From JAFASC01 sp036265935 (GTDB lineage Bacteria > Pseudomonadota > Alphaproteobacteria > Rhizobiales > Beijerinckiaceae), in assembly GCA_036265935.1 (NCBI GenBank), contig DATAOB010000088.1:11343-75342 (forward strand): 64,000 nucleotides of DNA. Direction: 5' to 3'. Positions 1 through 9,089 of this stretch are shown here, one piece after another (position 1 is the stretch's first letter; every line of letters begins with the position of its first letter). Both the position numbers and the translations under genes were made by a program. The notes beneath the pieces are model-generated. The model searched no databases. It was not told the origin of the DNA and saw only the letters and a program-made list of their open reading frames with translations.

Positions 1-52
1 CCTGGACCCCGGATCACATTCCGCTTTGCTCCATGCGTCCGGGGAAGTGGCG
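1..52. repeat. Palindromic intergenic repeat, family A (right half, cut by window edge)
   Basis: Begins CTGGACCCCGGAT and ends GCGTCCGGGGAAGTGG, with CCCCGGA and TCCGGGG as inverted arms. The same element recurs at 12101-12214 and 28119-28247, where a second half in opposite orientation precedes it. This is the type of short palindromic repeat scattered between genes in Bradyrhizobium-like genomes. Here it lies directly downstream of the radical SAM gene, where it could act as an mRNA 3' end structure. Confidence 0.8.
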
Positions 53-58
53 GTCAGT

Positions 59-1678
59 TTAAGCGACCTGCTTTTGTTCGATCTGTTCCAAGGAAGAGGG
101 CTCAGGCAATTCCCCCGGTTTCGCCGTGTAGAACGACGCCCGCTCCTTGCCGCGCAACGCGTCGCGCGTGAACACAATGAGATGGTGGGCGACAAAGGTC
201 ATGCCGAAAATGTCCTCGATTCGGCCGTGCATTAAAGCGTGCCGCACCGCGGCCCAGAACACGCGGCGGTAGTCCGCCAAAATGCCGATGCGCAGCGTGA
301 GATTGAACGTCAGGATCAGCCCGCGCCTGATGTTGCGCCAGGTGAGCTTCGCGCGCGCCGGTGTGCGGAGGCGGTGCGCATACGTCGCCTCGATCTGATG
401 CCGATAGCGCGCAAACACGCGCTCCGGCGCGTAGCAATAGGCGATCGTGCGCCGCCAGCTCGCCAAAACTTCGTCGTGCGGGCGCAGGAAGCGCACATTC
501 GATTCGAGATTTGGATCATCGAGAAGCCGTCCGGCTTTGACGAGCCGGTCCCAGAGCGGCGTCCTCGGCAGCGCCTGCAACAAATTCATCGTCAGGATCG
601 GCACTTGCGAAGCCTCGACGAACTCGATCAGCCGCCGCTCCGATTCCGCCGTCTCGCTGTCAAGACCGAAGATGATACCGGACGTTACTTCGAGTCCGTA
701 GGAATTCAGCGTGCGGATGCCTTCGAGGATCGGCACGGCGGCATTCTGCTCCTTGGCAATGCTCTTGAGGGCTTCGAGCTCCGGCGTCTCGATGCCGACA
801 AACACCGTGACGAACGCCGCCTGCCGCATCAGCTCCAAAATTTCGGGCTGCTTGGCGATGTTCAGCGTCGCTTCGCAGGCAAACTGGATGCGATAGCCGT
901 GCCGCTTCTGCCATTCAACGACGTGCGGCAGCATTTCGCGCGCCGCCCTGCGATTGCCGATGAAATTGTCGTCGACGAAATAGACGACCGTCGGCGGGTT
1001 CGGCTGCGCGATGACCGCGTCGAGCTCGCGGATGATCTGCGCCGGCGATTTCAGCCGGGGCTGGCGCCCGTAAAGCGCCGGGATGTCGCAGAATTCGCAG
1101 CGATACGGGCAGCCGCTGGAAAATTGGATCGACGCAAGCAAATAGCGCTTCAGCGGCACCTTGTCGTAGGCCGGCAGCGGAAAGTCGGCGAGCGGCAGCC
1201 GCTCTTTTGTCTCGAAGCGAATCTGCCGCGGCGGTGATTCGATGCTGGCGTCGAGCGTTGCAATCAGTTCGTCCGTCGCGTCGCCGATTTCGCCGATATG
1301 CAGGTAGTCGAAAGCGGAATACATGTCGGGTGCGGCGGACACCGACGATCCGCCGAGCACGGTGATCTTGCCCGCCGCCTTGGCGCGCGCGTCGATGTCG
1401 TTGATCTGCGGCGCCTGCACATGCATGCCGCTGACGAACACGATGTCGGCCCAAGCGAAATCCGCGGATTTCGCCGGCGCGATATTCTCGTCGATGAAGC
1501 GCACGTCCCACAGCGGCGGAAGATAAGCGGCGATGACCAGCAGCCCCTGCGGCGGCATGAAGGCGCGCACATCGCCCATCAGCGCATAGGCATGCTCGAA
1601 GGTCGCGAAAGCCGGCGTGTAGGCGGGAAACACGCAGAGCACGCGGCGCACATTCTTTACGGGAACCGGACAGTGCAC
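59..1678 (-). CDS. hpnP: B12-binding radical SAM protein, HpnP-type hopanoid C-2 methylase
   Basis: A 539-residue cobalamin-dependent radical SAM enzyme. The N-terminal 150 residues look like a B12-binding Rossmann domain and include FEHAYALMGDVRAFMPPQG at about 27-45. The radical SAM cluster motif is Cys190-x3-Cys194-x2-Cys197 in SSGCPYRCEFCDIPALYG, and the tail matches the DUF4070 region (ESNVRFLRPHDEV). This domain order and these motifs fit HpnP, which adds the C-2 methyl group to hopanoids in the inner membrane. The related C-3 methylase HpnR is the main alternative, as are uncharacterised DUF4070 enzymes. No hopanoid synthesis genes (shc, hpnA-O) adjoin it. hpnP is known to be EcfG-controlled in Rhodopseudomonas, but I find no EcfG site upstream here. 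Confidence 0.8.
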   Translation of the reverse strand: MHCPVPVKNVRRVLCVFPAYTPAFATFEHAYALMGDVRAFMPPQGLLVIAAYLPPLWDVRFIDENIAPAKSADFAWADIVFVSGMHVQAPQINDIDARAKAAGKITVLGGSSVSAAPDMYSAFDYLHIGEIGDATDELIATLDASIESPPRQIRFETKERLPLADFPLPAYDKVPLKRYLLASIQFSSGCPYRCEFCDIPALYGRQPRLKSPAQIIRELDAVIAQPNPPTVVYFVDDNFIGNRRAAREMLPHVVEWQKRHGYRIQFACEATLNIAKQPEILELMRQAAFVTVFVGIETPELEALKSIAKEQNAAVPILEGIRTLNSYGLEVTSGIIFGLDSETAESERRLIEFVEASQVPILTMNLLQALPRTPLWDRLVKAGRLLDDPNLESNVRFLRPHDEVLASWRRTIAYCYAPERVFARYRHQIEATYAHRLRTPARAKLTWRNIRRGLILTFNLTLRIGILADYRRVFWAAVRHALMHGRIEDIFGMTFVAHHLIVFTRDALRGKERASFYTAKPGELPEPSSLEQIEQKQVA

Positions 1679-1849
1679 TTAATTCCTCGTCAGGCGCGTC
1701 TTTCCCGCCAGCGCCGCCGTCACTCAGGGTAAAGCAGAGCCTTGCGAAGGCAAGCTTGGCATTGACGAAGCCGGAACCTTGCCTGTTGCGCAGCATTGAA
1801 ACCCGCATTGCGAATCCCGATCTGAGGGGCGCTCACGAAGGAAAGGCCG

Positions 1850-2251
1850 ATGGCGCACGTCTCTTATTATGACAACACGCCCACTGCCGAGGCGCGCATC
1901 GCGCGGCTGCGGCAGCTTGCCTGGCTGATCGATGCCGCGTTCAAGCTGCCGGGCTCGCGCTTTCGCTTTGGCCTGAATTCCGTCATCGGCCTCACGCCGG
2001 CCGCCGGCAATGCGCTCCTGACGGGAATTTCGCTCTACATCGTCAATGAAGCGCGGCGGCTCGGATTGCCGAAATGGAAGCTCGCGCTGATGTTGAAAAA
2101 CGTGGCGATCGAAGCCGCCGCCGGTACGGTTCCGCTCCTTGGCGATCTCTTTGACGTCGCCTTCAAGGCGAACCTGCGCAACCTCGCGATTCTCGAAGAG
2201 CATTTCGGCATCCGCTCGGAGCGTCCAATCCTCGACCTGCGTGCGAATTGA
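1850..2251 (+). CDS. DUF4112 family protein
   Basis: A 133-residue protein with the DUF4112 signature: RLRQLAWLIDAAFKLPG followed by RFGLNSVIGLTPAAGN and a later GTVPLLGDLFDVAFKAN. Members are small, probably membrane-associated proteins with two hydrophobic stretches (about residues 48-65 and 88-105 here); the function is unknown. The stop codon overlaps the first in-frame ATG of the glyoxalase reading frame, but the real gloB start is 57 bases further on. An imperfect EcfG-like sequence (GGAAC-N16-CATT) lies at 1773-1797, about 50 bases before the start. Confidence 0.8.
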   Translation: MAHVSYYDNTPTAEARIARLRQLAWLIDAAFKLPGSRFRFGLNSVIGLTPAAGNALLTGISLYIVNEARRLGLPKWKLALMLKNVAIEAAAGTVPLLGDLFDVAFKANLRNLAILEEHFGIRSERPILDLRAN

Positions 2252-2307
2252 TTTCGGCCACGCTTACGGCTAAGCCTGCGCTGGAAGATTGCGCCAAGGA
2301 TTGCGCG

Positions 2308-3078
2308 ATGACCGTTCGCATCCATCAATTGCCCTGTCTTGCCGACAATTACGGCGTGCTCATCCACGATTCCGCAACGGGCGCGACCGCGGCCATCGAT
2401 GCGCCGGATGCAGCCCCGATCCTCGCCGCGCTGGACACCAACGGCTGGCAGCTCTCCGACATCCTGCTGACGCATCATCACGCCGATCACGTGCAGGGCG
2501 TGCCGGGACTGAAATCGAAATTCCCCAACGCGCGCCTCGTCGGGCCGAAAAAGGAAGCGGCGCGGATTCCCGGACTCGATTTGCAGGTTGCCGAGGGCAA
2601 TGTCGTTAAGGTCGGCGCCATGGATCTCTCCATCTTCGACACGCCCGGCCACACCGCCGGCCACATCGCCTATTACATCGAAAGCGACGATCTCGTTTTT
2701 GCCGGCGACACGCTGTTTGCGCTCGGCTGCGGGCGCGTTTTCGAAGCGCCGATGGCGACGATGTATCATTCTTTGATGAAGTTTGCGGCGTTGCCCGGCG
2801 AGACGCAGGTCTATTGCGGCCACGAATATACTTTGTCGAATGCTCGTTTTGCGCTGACCGTCGATCCCGATAACAATCTTCTCGCCGAGCGCGCGACCGA
2901 GGTCGAAGAGATGCGCAAGCAGGGTCGCCCGACGCTACCGACGACGATTGCGCTCGAGGTCGCGACCAATCCGTTCCTGCGCGCCGAGGATCCGGGCGTG
3001 CAGAAGGCGCTCGGCATGGAGGGCGCAGATCCGGTGGCGGTCTTCACCGAGCTGCGCGAGCGGAAGAATAAGTTTTAA
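2308..3078 (+). CDS. gloB: Hydroxyacylglutathione hydrolase (glyoxalase II)
   Basis: Hydrolyses S-lactoylglutathione to lactate and glutathione, the second step of methylglyoxal detoxification in the cytosol. The binuclear metal motif THHHADH sits at residues 55-61, followed by a later DTPGHTAGH and CGHEYTLSNARFA, all typical of GloB. From the ATG at 2308 the protein is 256 residues, the usual family length; the longer frame from 2248 adds 20 residues that do not belong to the family. It ends convergently with the MaoC-like gene, the two stop codons overlapping by two bases. Confidence 0.95.
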   Translation: MTVRIHQLPCLADNYGVLIHDSATGATAAIDAPDAAPILAALDTNGWQLSDILLTHHHADHVQGVPGLKSKFPNARLVGPKKEAARIPGLDLQVAEGNVVKVGAMDLSIFDTPGHTAGHIAYYIESDDLVFAGDTLFALGCGRVFEAPMATMYHSLMKFAALPGETQVYCGHEYTLSNARFALTVDPDNNLLAERATEVEEMRKQGRPTLPTTIALEVATNPFLRAEDPGVQKALGMEGADPVAVFTELRERKNKF

Positions 3079-3872
3079 TTCGGCGTGCGCAGCTTGTAGA
3101 TCGCCGTGTGCAGGATGTGCGCGACCGGCCGCTCGTCGTTGGCAATCACCAGCGTGTCGAGATCGACGAAGCGGTGGCCTTTCTTCTCGTAATTGGCGGC
3201 GACGCCCGCTCGGACCGAGAGCGTTTCGCCGATCTTCGCGATCGAGCAGTGCTGCACTTTGCTGCCGACGTGAATCCACGGGCCAAGCACGACATTGTCC
3301 ATCAACGCATTGTTGCAGAGACGCAGGATGCGGCCGGGATGCACGATGCGGTCCGTGCGGTAGAGCGGATCGCGTTCACGCACGCCGTCGAGATACCAGT
3401 CCGCGTCTTCCGGCGTCATGTCCCGCGCCGCCGTTCCGAGCATTGTGCCCGGTGCAAGCGAAACCTCGTCGGCCGGCGGTCTTTCCCCAGGTAGCGGCCG
3501 CAGCGGATACGTATCGATCTCTGGACCCACATCCTGGCCAAGTCCCGCGGTAGCGTCAGCGCAGAGGACGCCATCGCTCTCCACGCAAAGACGTAGCGCT
3601 TCACCTCCAGGCTCGACGCTGACGCGCACCTCGCGGCCATCATAGACCGGCTTCATAAACCGGCACTCGATCCAACCGCTCTCCAGCCATTCGCGCCCCC
3701 ACATCTCGACGGGGACATGACAGGCATAGGCGTAAACCTCGACACCCGGCACGAGCGCGCCGGTAAATCCGAACTGCCGCGCGACCTCGTCATCGTGAAT
3801 CTTATTTTCCGACGTCCGCGACAGGTTCTGCGCCTCGACGCAATAATCTGCGAGCCTCTCGCCCTGGATCAT
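3075..3872 (-). CDS. MaoC-like (hotdog fold) protein
   Basis: A 265-residue protein with a MaoC-like N-terminal half: ENKIHDDEVARQFGFTGALV and VEVYAYACHVPVEMWG resemble the hydratase segment with the Asp/His dyad region. The C-terminal half (about 150-265) looks like a second hotdog domain, so this is probably a double-hotdog enzyme acting on acyl-CoA-like thioesters. Substrate is unknown. Its ATG overlaps the TGA of the upstream flippase fragment (ATGA, 3869-3872), the signature of translational coupling, which implies the two once formed an operon. Confidence 0.75.
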   Translation of the reverse strand: MIQGERLADYCVEAQNLSRTSENKIHDDEVARQFGFTGALVPGVEVYAYACHVPVEMWGREWLESGWIECRFMKPVYDGREVRVSVEPGGEALRLCVESDGVLCADATAGLGQDVGPEIDTYPLRPLPGERPPADEVSLAPGTMLGTAARDMTPEDADWYLDGVRERDPLYRTDRIVHPGRILRLCNNALMDNVVLGPWIHVGSKVQHCSIAKIGETLSVRAGVAANYEKKGHRFVDLDTLVIANDERPVAHILHTAIYKLRTPN

Positions 3873-4594
3873 CTCTCCTCCGCGGCGGGCGCGACGAGCT
3901 GGCGCAATCCGATCCGCGCATATTCCGGATTAAGCCAGACGAGAGCAATGCCATAAAGAAGCACGCCGAGGCCGCTCTCCAAGGCGATATGCACGGCCGG
4001 GCCGATCCGCAACTTATCCCAAGGCACGAGGATAAGCACGATCAGCATGATGGCGGTCGCAAGGAACACGCGACCGGTGTCGGCCCAAGGCAGCGGAAAA
4101 TCGAATTTTTGGCGGATATAGATAAAGCAGAGCGCCGCGCCGATGGCGGAGGCGACGAGGCATCCCTCGACCGCGCCGGCGAGTCCGCCGAGCTGGAGAC
4201 CGATCCACGCTCCGACAACGCATACGGCTTCGGCGACATTGATCCAGATGCCGAGGTCGATCCGCTCCATCAGAATCAGCACCTGGTCGGCGAAATGGAT
4301 GCGGATATTGCGGATCCCGCCGGCGATCGCAGCCAGTGGCAGAATCACCATCGTCGCCTGCTGGAACGACCCCGAGACGGTGAGCTCGACAAAGGGCCGC
4401 GTCATCAGGCAGAGACCGGCCGTAGCGGGCACGACGAGCGCCATCAAAAGGACGCCGCCTTGGGCGAGCTGACGGAGCTGGCGGAGGCGCTGGCCGGCAG
4501 CCGACTTGGCCGCTAGCCCCAAGAAAATTCGGCCGCAAGGACCGGAGTGCGGCACGGTGGGAGCCCCCTTAGACTCCCACCAATCGGAATTCAT
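3869..4594 (-). pseudogene. Polysaccharide flippase (Wzx/MATE-like), N-terminally truncated remnant
   Basis: About 200 residues match the C-terminal half of a lipopolysaccharide/polysaccharide flippase: GVLLMALVVPATAGLCLMTR, PLAAIAGGIRNIRIHFADQV and then several membrane segments to the end. Family members are usually 450-500 residues with 12-14 membrane helices, so roughly the first half is absent. The first 35 codons of the open frame (SDWWESKGAPTVPHSG) look like random sequence, and ada begins only 17 bases beyond, leaving no room for the rest. The 4-base overlap with the next gene is still intact, so the loss is probably recent. Expression of a working flippase is unlikely. Confidence 0.7.
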
Positions 4595-4611
4595 GCGAAA
4601 AGGAGCAGATC

Positions 4612-5689
<1,078 letters not shown>

Positions 5690-5697
<8 letters not shown>

Positions 5698-6349
5698 CGA
5701 ACGCACGCTCGATCCGCGTGACATCAAGCATGTCGTCATCGCCGGCTGGACCGGGCGCGATCGGGCCACGCTCGAAGCGCATATTCGCGAGCTCGAAGCG
5801 CTCGGCATCGCGCGGCCGAAGACGACGCCGATTTTTTATCGCGTCGCCGCATCGCTGCTGACATGTGCGGACGAAATTCAGGTGATCGGCGGCGATTCGA
5901 GCGGCGAGGCCGAATGCGTGGTCTATGCGCTCGGCGACGGCCTGTGGCTCGGTCTCGGCTCCGACCATACCGACCGCCAGGCGGAGGCGATCGGCGTCAC
6001 GCTCTCGAAGCAGATGTGCGCAAAGCCCGTCGGCGCGCATCTTTGGCGCTTTTCCGATGTCGCGTCGCATTGGGAGAAGCTGGTTTTGCGCGCGTCCGTC
6101 ACGCACGCGGGCAAGCGGCGTCTCTACCAGGAAGGCTCGGTCGCGACGATGCGCCCGCCGCAGGAGCTGATCCGCCTTTATACCGGCGGCGGCGATCTGC
6201 CGCCGAGCACGGCGATGTTCTGCGGCACGCTTGCGGTGCATGGCGCAATCGAAGGCGGCGAGATGTTCGAGATGGAGCTGGATGACCCCGTGCTCGGGCG
6301 GCGGCTGACGCATGCCTATGCGATCGAGCAATTGCCGATCGAGGGGTAG
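5690..6349 (+). CDS. DUF2848 family protein
   Basis: A 219-residue protein matching DUF2848: VVIAGWTGRDRATLEAHI, TPIFYRVAASLLT, LGSDHTDRQAEAIGVTLSK and MCAKPVGAHLWRF are all family hallmarks. The fold is thought to relate to fumarylacetoacetate-hydrolase-like proteins, but the reaction is unknown. The only start that fits is TTG at 5690, preceded by CGGGAG seven bases upstream and overlapping the ada stop by eight bases, so it is probably cotranslated with ada. Why such a protein is coupled to ada is unclear. Confidence 0.8.
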
Positions 6350-6364
6350 GGCGCAGCTGACGAC

Positions 6365-6462
6365 GTCATTGCGAGGAGCGTGAGCGACGAAGCAATCCAG
6401 GAGCAAGTTCTGCAATCATCGAAGGTTTTGCTCCTGGATTGCTTCGCTTTGCTCGCAATGAC
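6365..6462. repeat. Palindromic repeat, family B (GTCATTGCGAG element)
   Basis: The element opens GTCATTGCGAG, runs through GAAGCAATCCAGGAGCAA, and closes with the reverse complement (TTGCTCCTGGATTGCTTCG ... CTCGCAATGAC), so the RNA would fold as one long hairpin. A second copy is at 31180-31253. Such elements are widespread in bacterial genomes. An open reading frame runs through it (residues like LLDCFALLAMT), but this is translation of the repeat rather than part of the following gene. Confidence 0.85.
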
Positions 6463-6493
6463 GGCGGCGGACGGGCGCGCTATACCTACGTAC

Positions 6494-6925
6494 ATGCCGA
6501 AGCAGCCGCCCGACAAACAAGACCTCGACCGCGAGCTCGATTTCGAGCTGGAGGAAACTTTTCCCGCGAGCGATCCGCTCGACGTGACGCGGCCGGCGCC
6601 GCATCCGAAAAAGCCGCGCCGAGAGAAGCCGCGCCAGAAGAAATCGCGCGTCGGGATGATCGTCACCTTTCTCTGGGACGCGCCGGAAGACGAGGTGCAC
6701 CGGGAGAGCGTCGCCTATGCACGCGATCTCGCCGCGCACGGCGAGTTCTTATCCAAGCTGATCCTGCGCGATCCCGCGACGAAAACCTCCGGCGCGGTCT
6801 ACGTCTTCGCCAATCGCGCCGCCGCCGAGCGCTGGCGCGAGGACATACGTCAACGTCGCGGTCCCGGTGTCGAGGCGCGGATATTCGAGGTGAATGAGGA
6901 AGCGTCGCGGCTGACGCGAGGGTAA
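6494..6925 (+). CDS. Small conserved protein, YdhR-like alpha/beta-barrel C-terminus
   Basis: A 143-residue protein. Residues 10-30 (DLDRELDFELEETFPASDPL) form an acidic motif common in small Rhizobiales proteins; residues 35-52 are basic and proline/lysine rich. From about 53 the segment GMIVTFLWDAPEDEVHRESV through SGAVYVFANRAAAERW resembles YdhR/dabb-type dimeric ferredoxin-like domains. The ATG at 6494 was chosen because the upstream frame is the repeat at 6365-6462. Function unknown. It converges with hrcA, the two stops being 4 bases apart. Confidence 0.65.
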   Translation: MPKQPPDKQDLDRELDFELEETFPASDPLDVTRPAPHPKKPRREKPRQKKSRVGMIVTFLWDAPEDEVHRESVAYARDLAAHGEFLSKLILRDPATKTSGAVYVFANRAAAERWREDIRQRRGPGVEARIFEVNEEASRLTRG

Positions 6926-6929
6926 ATCC

Positions 6930-8027
6930 TCACCCACCCCCGACAATCCTCGCCACCACTTTCGCGGTGTAATCCACCATCGGCACGATACGCGCGTAAT
7001 TCAATCGCGTCGGGCCGATGACGCCGAGCACGCCGACGATCCTGCGCTGCTCGTCGTGGAACGGCGCGGCGATCATCGATGAGCCCGACAGCGAGAACAG
7101 CTTGTTCTCGGAACCTATAAAAATCCGTACGCCCTCGCCGCTTTCGGCGCGCGACAGAAGGTCGATCACTTCGGTTTTGGTCTCGAGGTCGTTGAACAAA
7201 AGCCTTATGCGCTCGAGGTCCTGCGCCGCGGTCAGATCCTCGAGCAAGTTGCTCTGGCCGCGCACGATGAGCTGCGGCGCGTGGCTGCCGAGGCCGGCCC
7301 AGCTAGCAAGGCCAGCGTCAACGAGACGCGCCGTGAGCTCATCCAATTCCGCCTGCGCGGCGCGGCGCGAGGCCTCGATGTCGTCGCGCACTTCGGTCAG
7401 CGTGCGGCCGCGGATGCGCGCGTTCAGATAGTTCGCGGCCTCCTGCAGCGCCGACGGCGGCAGATCGCGCGGCGTCGCGACAATGCGGTTCTCGACCGAG
7501 CCGTCCTCGCCGACGAGCACGGCAAGCGCGCGCTCCGGCTCGAGCCGCACGAACTCGATCTGCTTTAGCCGCGCATTCTCCTTGTTGGCGACGACGACGC
7601 TGGCGCCGCGCGTCAGGCCGGACAAGAGGCTCGTCGCCTCGGCGAGCACGCCCTCGAACGAGCCGCGTGAGGCGGCGCGCACCTGCGCTTCGATGCGGGC
7701 GCGCTGGTCCTCGCTCAAGTCGCCGATCTGCAAGAGCGCGTCGACGAAGAAGCGCAGGCCGATCTCGGTCGGCAACCGGCCGGCGCTGGTATGCGGCGCA
7801 TAGACGAGGCCGAGCTCTTCCAGGTCCTGCATGACGTTGCGTACGGAGGCCGGCGACAGTGGCATCGGCAGGATGCGCGAGAGGTGGCGCGAACCGACCG
7901 GCTCGCCGCTGGCGAGGTAGGATTCGACGATGCGGCGGAAAATCTCGCGCGAGCGCGCGTCGAGACCGGCGAGCCCGCTCGGCTCGATCCGGGCGGGATC
8001 GCGGAATTGCTCGGGGTGGGCGACCAT
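6930..8027 (-). CDS. hrcA: Heat-inducible transcription repressor HrcA
   Basis: HrcA represses chaperone genes by binding CIRCE elements. The N-terminal winged helix includes REIFRRIVESYLASGEPVGS and VRNVMQDLEELGLVYAPHTS with GRLPTEIGLRFFVD, all diagnostic; the C-terminal GAF-like part carries NARIRGRTLTEVR and IGPTRLNYARIVPMVDY. The start at 8027 (MVAHPEQF) gives 365 residues, the family norm; the longer frame runs into a repeat. Unusually, neither grpE nor dnaK follows, and no CIRCE sequence (TTAGCACTC-N9-GAGTGCTAA) is visible upstream, where a family C repeat lies instead. Confidence 0.95.
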   Translation of the reverse strand: MVAHPEQFRDPARIEPSGLAGLDARSREIFRRIVESYLASGEPVGSRHLSRILPMPLSPASVRNVMQDLEELGLVYAPHTSAGRLPTEIGLRFFVDALLQIGDLSEDQRARIEAQVRAASRGSFEGVLAEATSLLSGLTRGASVVVANKENARLKQIEFVRLEPERALAVLVGEDGSVENRIVATPRDLPPSALQEAANYLNARIRGRTLTEVRDDIEASRRAAQAELDELTARLVDAGLASWAGLGSHAPQLIVRGQSNLLEDLTAAQDLERIRLLFNDLETKTEVIDLLSRAESGEGVRIFIGSENKLFSLSGSSMIAAPFHDEQRRIVGVLGVIGPTRLNYARIVPMVDYTAKVVARIVGGG

Positions 8028-8076
8028 GGCGCTCAAGATGGCCGCCCCGCGCGGGCGTGGCAAGGAAGGGGAATTC

Positions 8077-8204
8077 CTTCTCCCCGCGAGCGAGCGGGGA
8101 AAGGTGGCCGAAGGCCGGATGAGGGGCAAAGGCAGCGCTGAACTTGAAGCATTCGCGCTGCCCCTCATCCTAGCCCTCTCCCCGCATGCATGCGGGGAGA
8201 GGGA
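8077..8204. repeat. Palindromic repeat, family C
   Basis: Two arms in opposite orientation: TTCTCCCCGCGAGCGAGCGG ... GGATGAGGGGCA on the left and TGCCCCTCATCC ... CTCTCCCCGCATGCATGCGG on the right, each arm containing its own small hairpin. A related single-arm copy is at 9017-9073. It occupies the whole upstream side of hrcA, starting 50 bases from the hrcA start codon. Confidence 0.8.
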
Positions 8205-8256
8205 ACGACAAGCTAGACCTTGTGTACGATTTAATCCGCGACGCGCCGATCCACCC

Positions 8257-8282
8257 GGAACTTATCATAGGTTAGTCGGTTT
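8257..8282 (+). promoter_or_regulatory. EcfG-type promoter match upstream of the phasin gene
   Basis: GGAAC at 8257-8261, 17 bases, then GTTT at 8279-8282, matching the alphaproteobacterial general-stress sigma factor pattern GGAAC-N16/17-(c)GTT. It points at the phasin gene but is 230 bases from its start, so either the leader is long or another promoter is used. Confidence 0.4.
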
Positions 8283-8512
8283 TCGGCCCGTCGGATGGGC
8301 TGCGCCACTCAAGAGCGCCGGCTTTCAGGCTTGTCGGATCGCCTCAGTGTGCGGGAGGCGCCGGGCCCATTCCATATGAAAGCCTCGACCCGTTGGAGCG
8401 TCGGCTCGACCGATGCGCTCCTTTGCGTGCGCTCACGCTCGGGGAGGGAAGCCAACAGCGGCACGCCCTTGCCAGGGCCGGCCGCACCAACGCGAACAGA
8501 CGGGGAAAGCGA

Positions 8513-8998
8513 ATGTCTGAGAGCACCAATGCGCAGGCCGAGAGCGTGCGCGACGCAATGGAATTCGGCCTCAACAACACAGTGGAAAACTTCCAGAAGG
8601 CCACCGACCAGTTCACTCAGGCCGTGGGCTTTGCCGGCCCGCAGGCGGAGGAGCTGGCGCGCCGGTCGGCGGAAAATATCGAGGCCGTGGCCGAGGCGAG
8701 CACGATTCTGGCGAAGGGCGCGCAGGAAATCTCGCGCGAATGGTTCGCCCTGATGCAGGAGCGTCTCGCCAAGAACCTCGATGCGATGAGCCGGCTCGCG
8801 AGTTGCCGCTCGCTGCACGATTTCGTCGCGGCACAAAGCGACATCGCCCGCGATCGGTTGGGACATAATCTCGAGAGCAGCCGCCGCCTTGCGGAGGCGT
8901 CGCTGCGGGTCGCCGATGAAGCCGGGCGGGTCATCCAATCGCAGGCCGGCCGCAACGCCGCGGCGGTGGAGCGAAGCATGCCGCGCCGCGTGGCGTAG
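8513..8998 (+). CDS. Phasin family protein
   Basis: A 161-residue, almost entirely alpha-helical protein of the phasin_2 kind: AMEFGLNNTVENFQKATDQF, QAEELARRSAENIEAVAEAS and REWFALMQERLAKNLDAM show the usual amphipathic spacing without membrane segments. Phasins coat polyhydroxyalkanoate granules, and several relatives are stress proteins not tied to granules. The ATG at 8513 follows GGGGAAAG. No PHA synthesis genes are nearby. Confidence 0.85.
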   Translation: MSESTNAQAESVRDAMEFGLNNTVENFQKATDQFTQAVGFAGPQAEELARRSAENIEAVAEASTILAKGAQEISREWFALMQERLAKNLDAMSRLASCRSLHDFVAAQSDIARDRLGHNLESSRRLAEASLRVADEAGRVIQSQAGRNAAAVERSMPRRVA

Positions 8999-9016
8999 GG
9001 CGGCGGGACTGAGGCG

Positions 9017-9073
9017 CCCCTTCTCCCGCGTGCGGGAGAAGGTGTCGTTGCGAAGCAACGACGGATGAGGGGG
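9017..9073. repeat. Palindromic repeat, family C (short copy)
   Basis: CCTTCTCCCGCGTGCGGGAG followed by AAGGTGTCGTTGCGAAGCAA and CGGATGAGGGGG: the same layout as the left arm of 8077-8204 with a variable middle. It lies between the convergent phasin and marC genes and may end both transcripts. Confidence 0.7.
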
Positions 9074-9089
9074 TATTTCCCGCTCATCC

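Larger units (their letters stand above)
8028..8512. other. Gene-free region between hrcA and the phasin gene
   Basis: 485 bases between divergently oriented hrcA and the phasin gene. It contains the family C repeat (8077-8204), an EcfG-type promoter match (8257-8282), and about 230 bases of GC-rich sequence leading to the phasin ATG with no convincing reading frame. The latter could be a long 5' leader. Confidence 0.6.

Noticed and set aside
239..1237. Long open frames opposite many genes, such as 332 codons opposite the radical SAM gene
   Set aside because: High GC makes long antisense frames common; they are Arg/His-rich with no domains.
1773..1797. EcfG-like sequence GGAAC-N16-CATT before the DUF4112 gene
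   Set aside because: The -10 half differs from GTT at its key base; too weak to list as a promoter.
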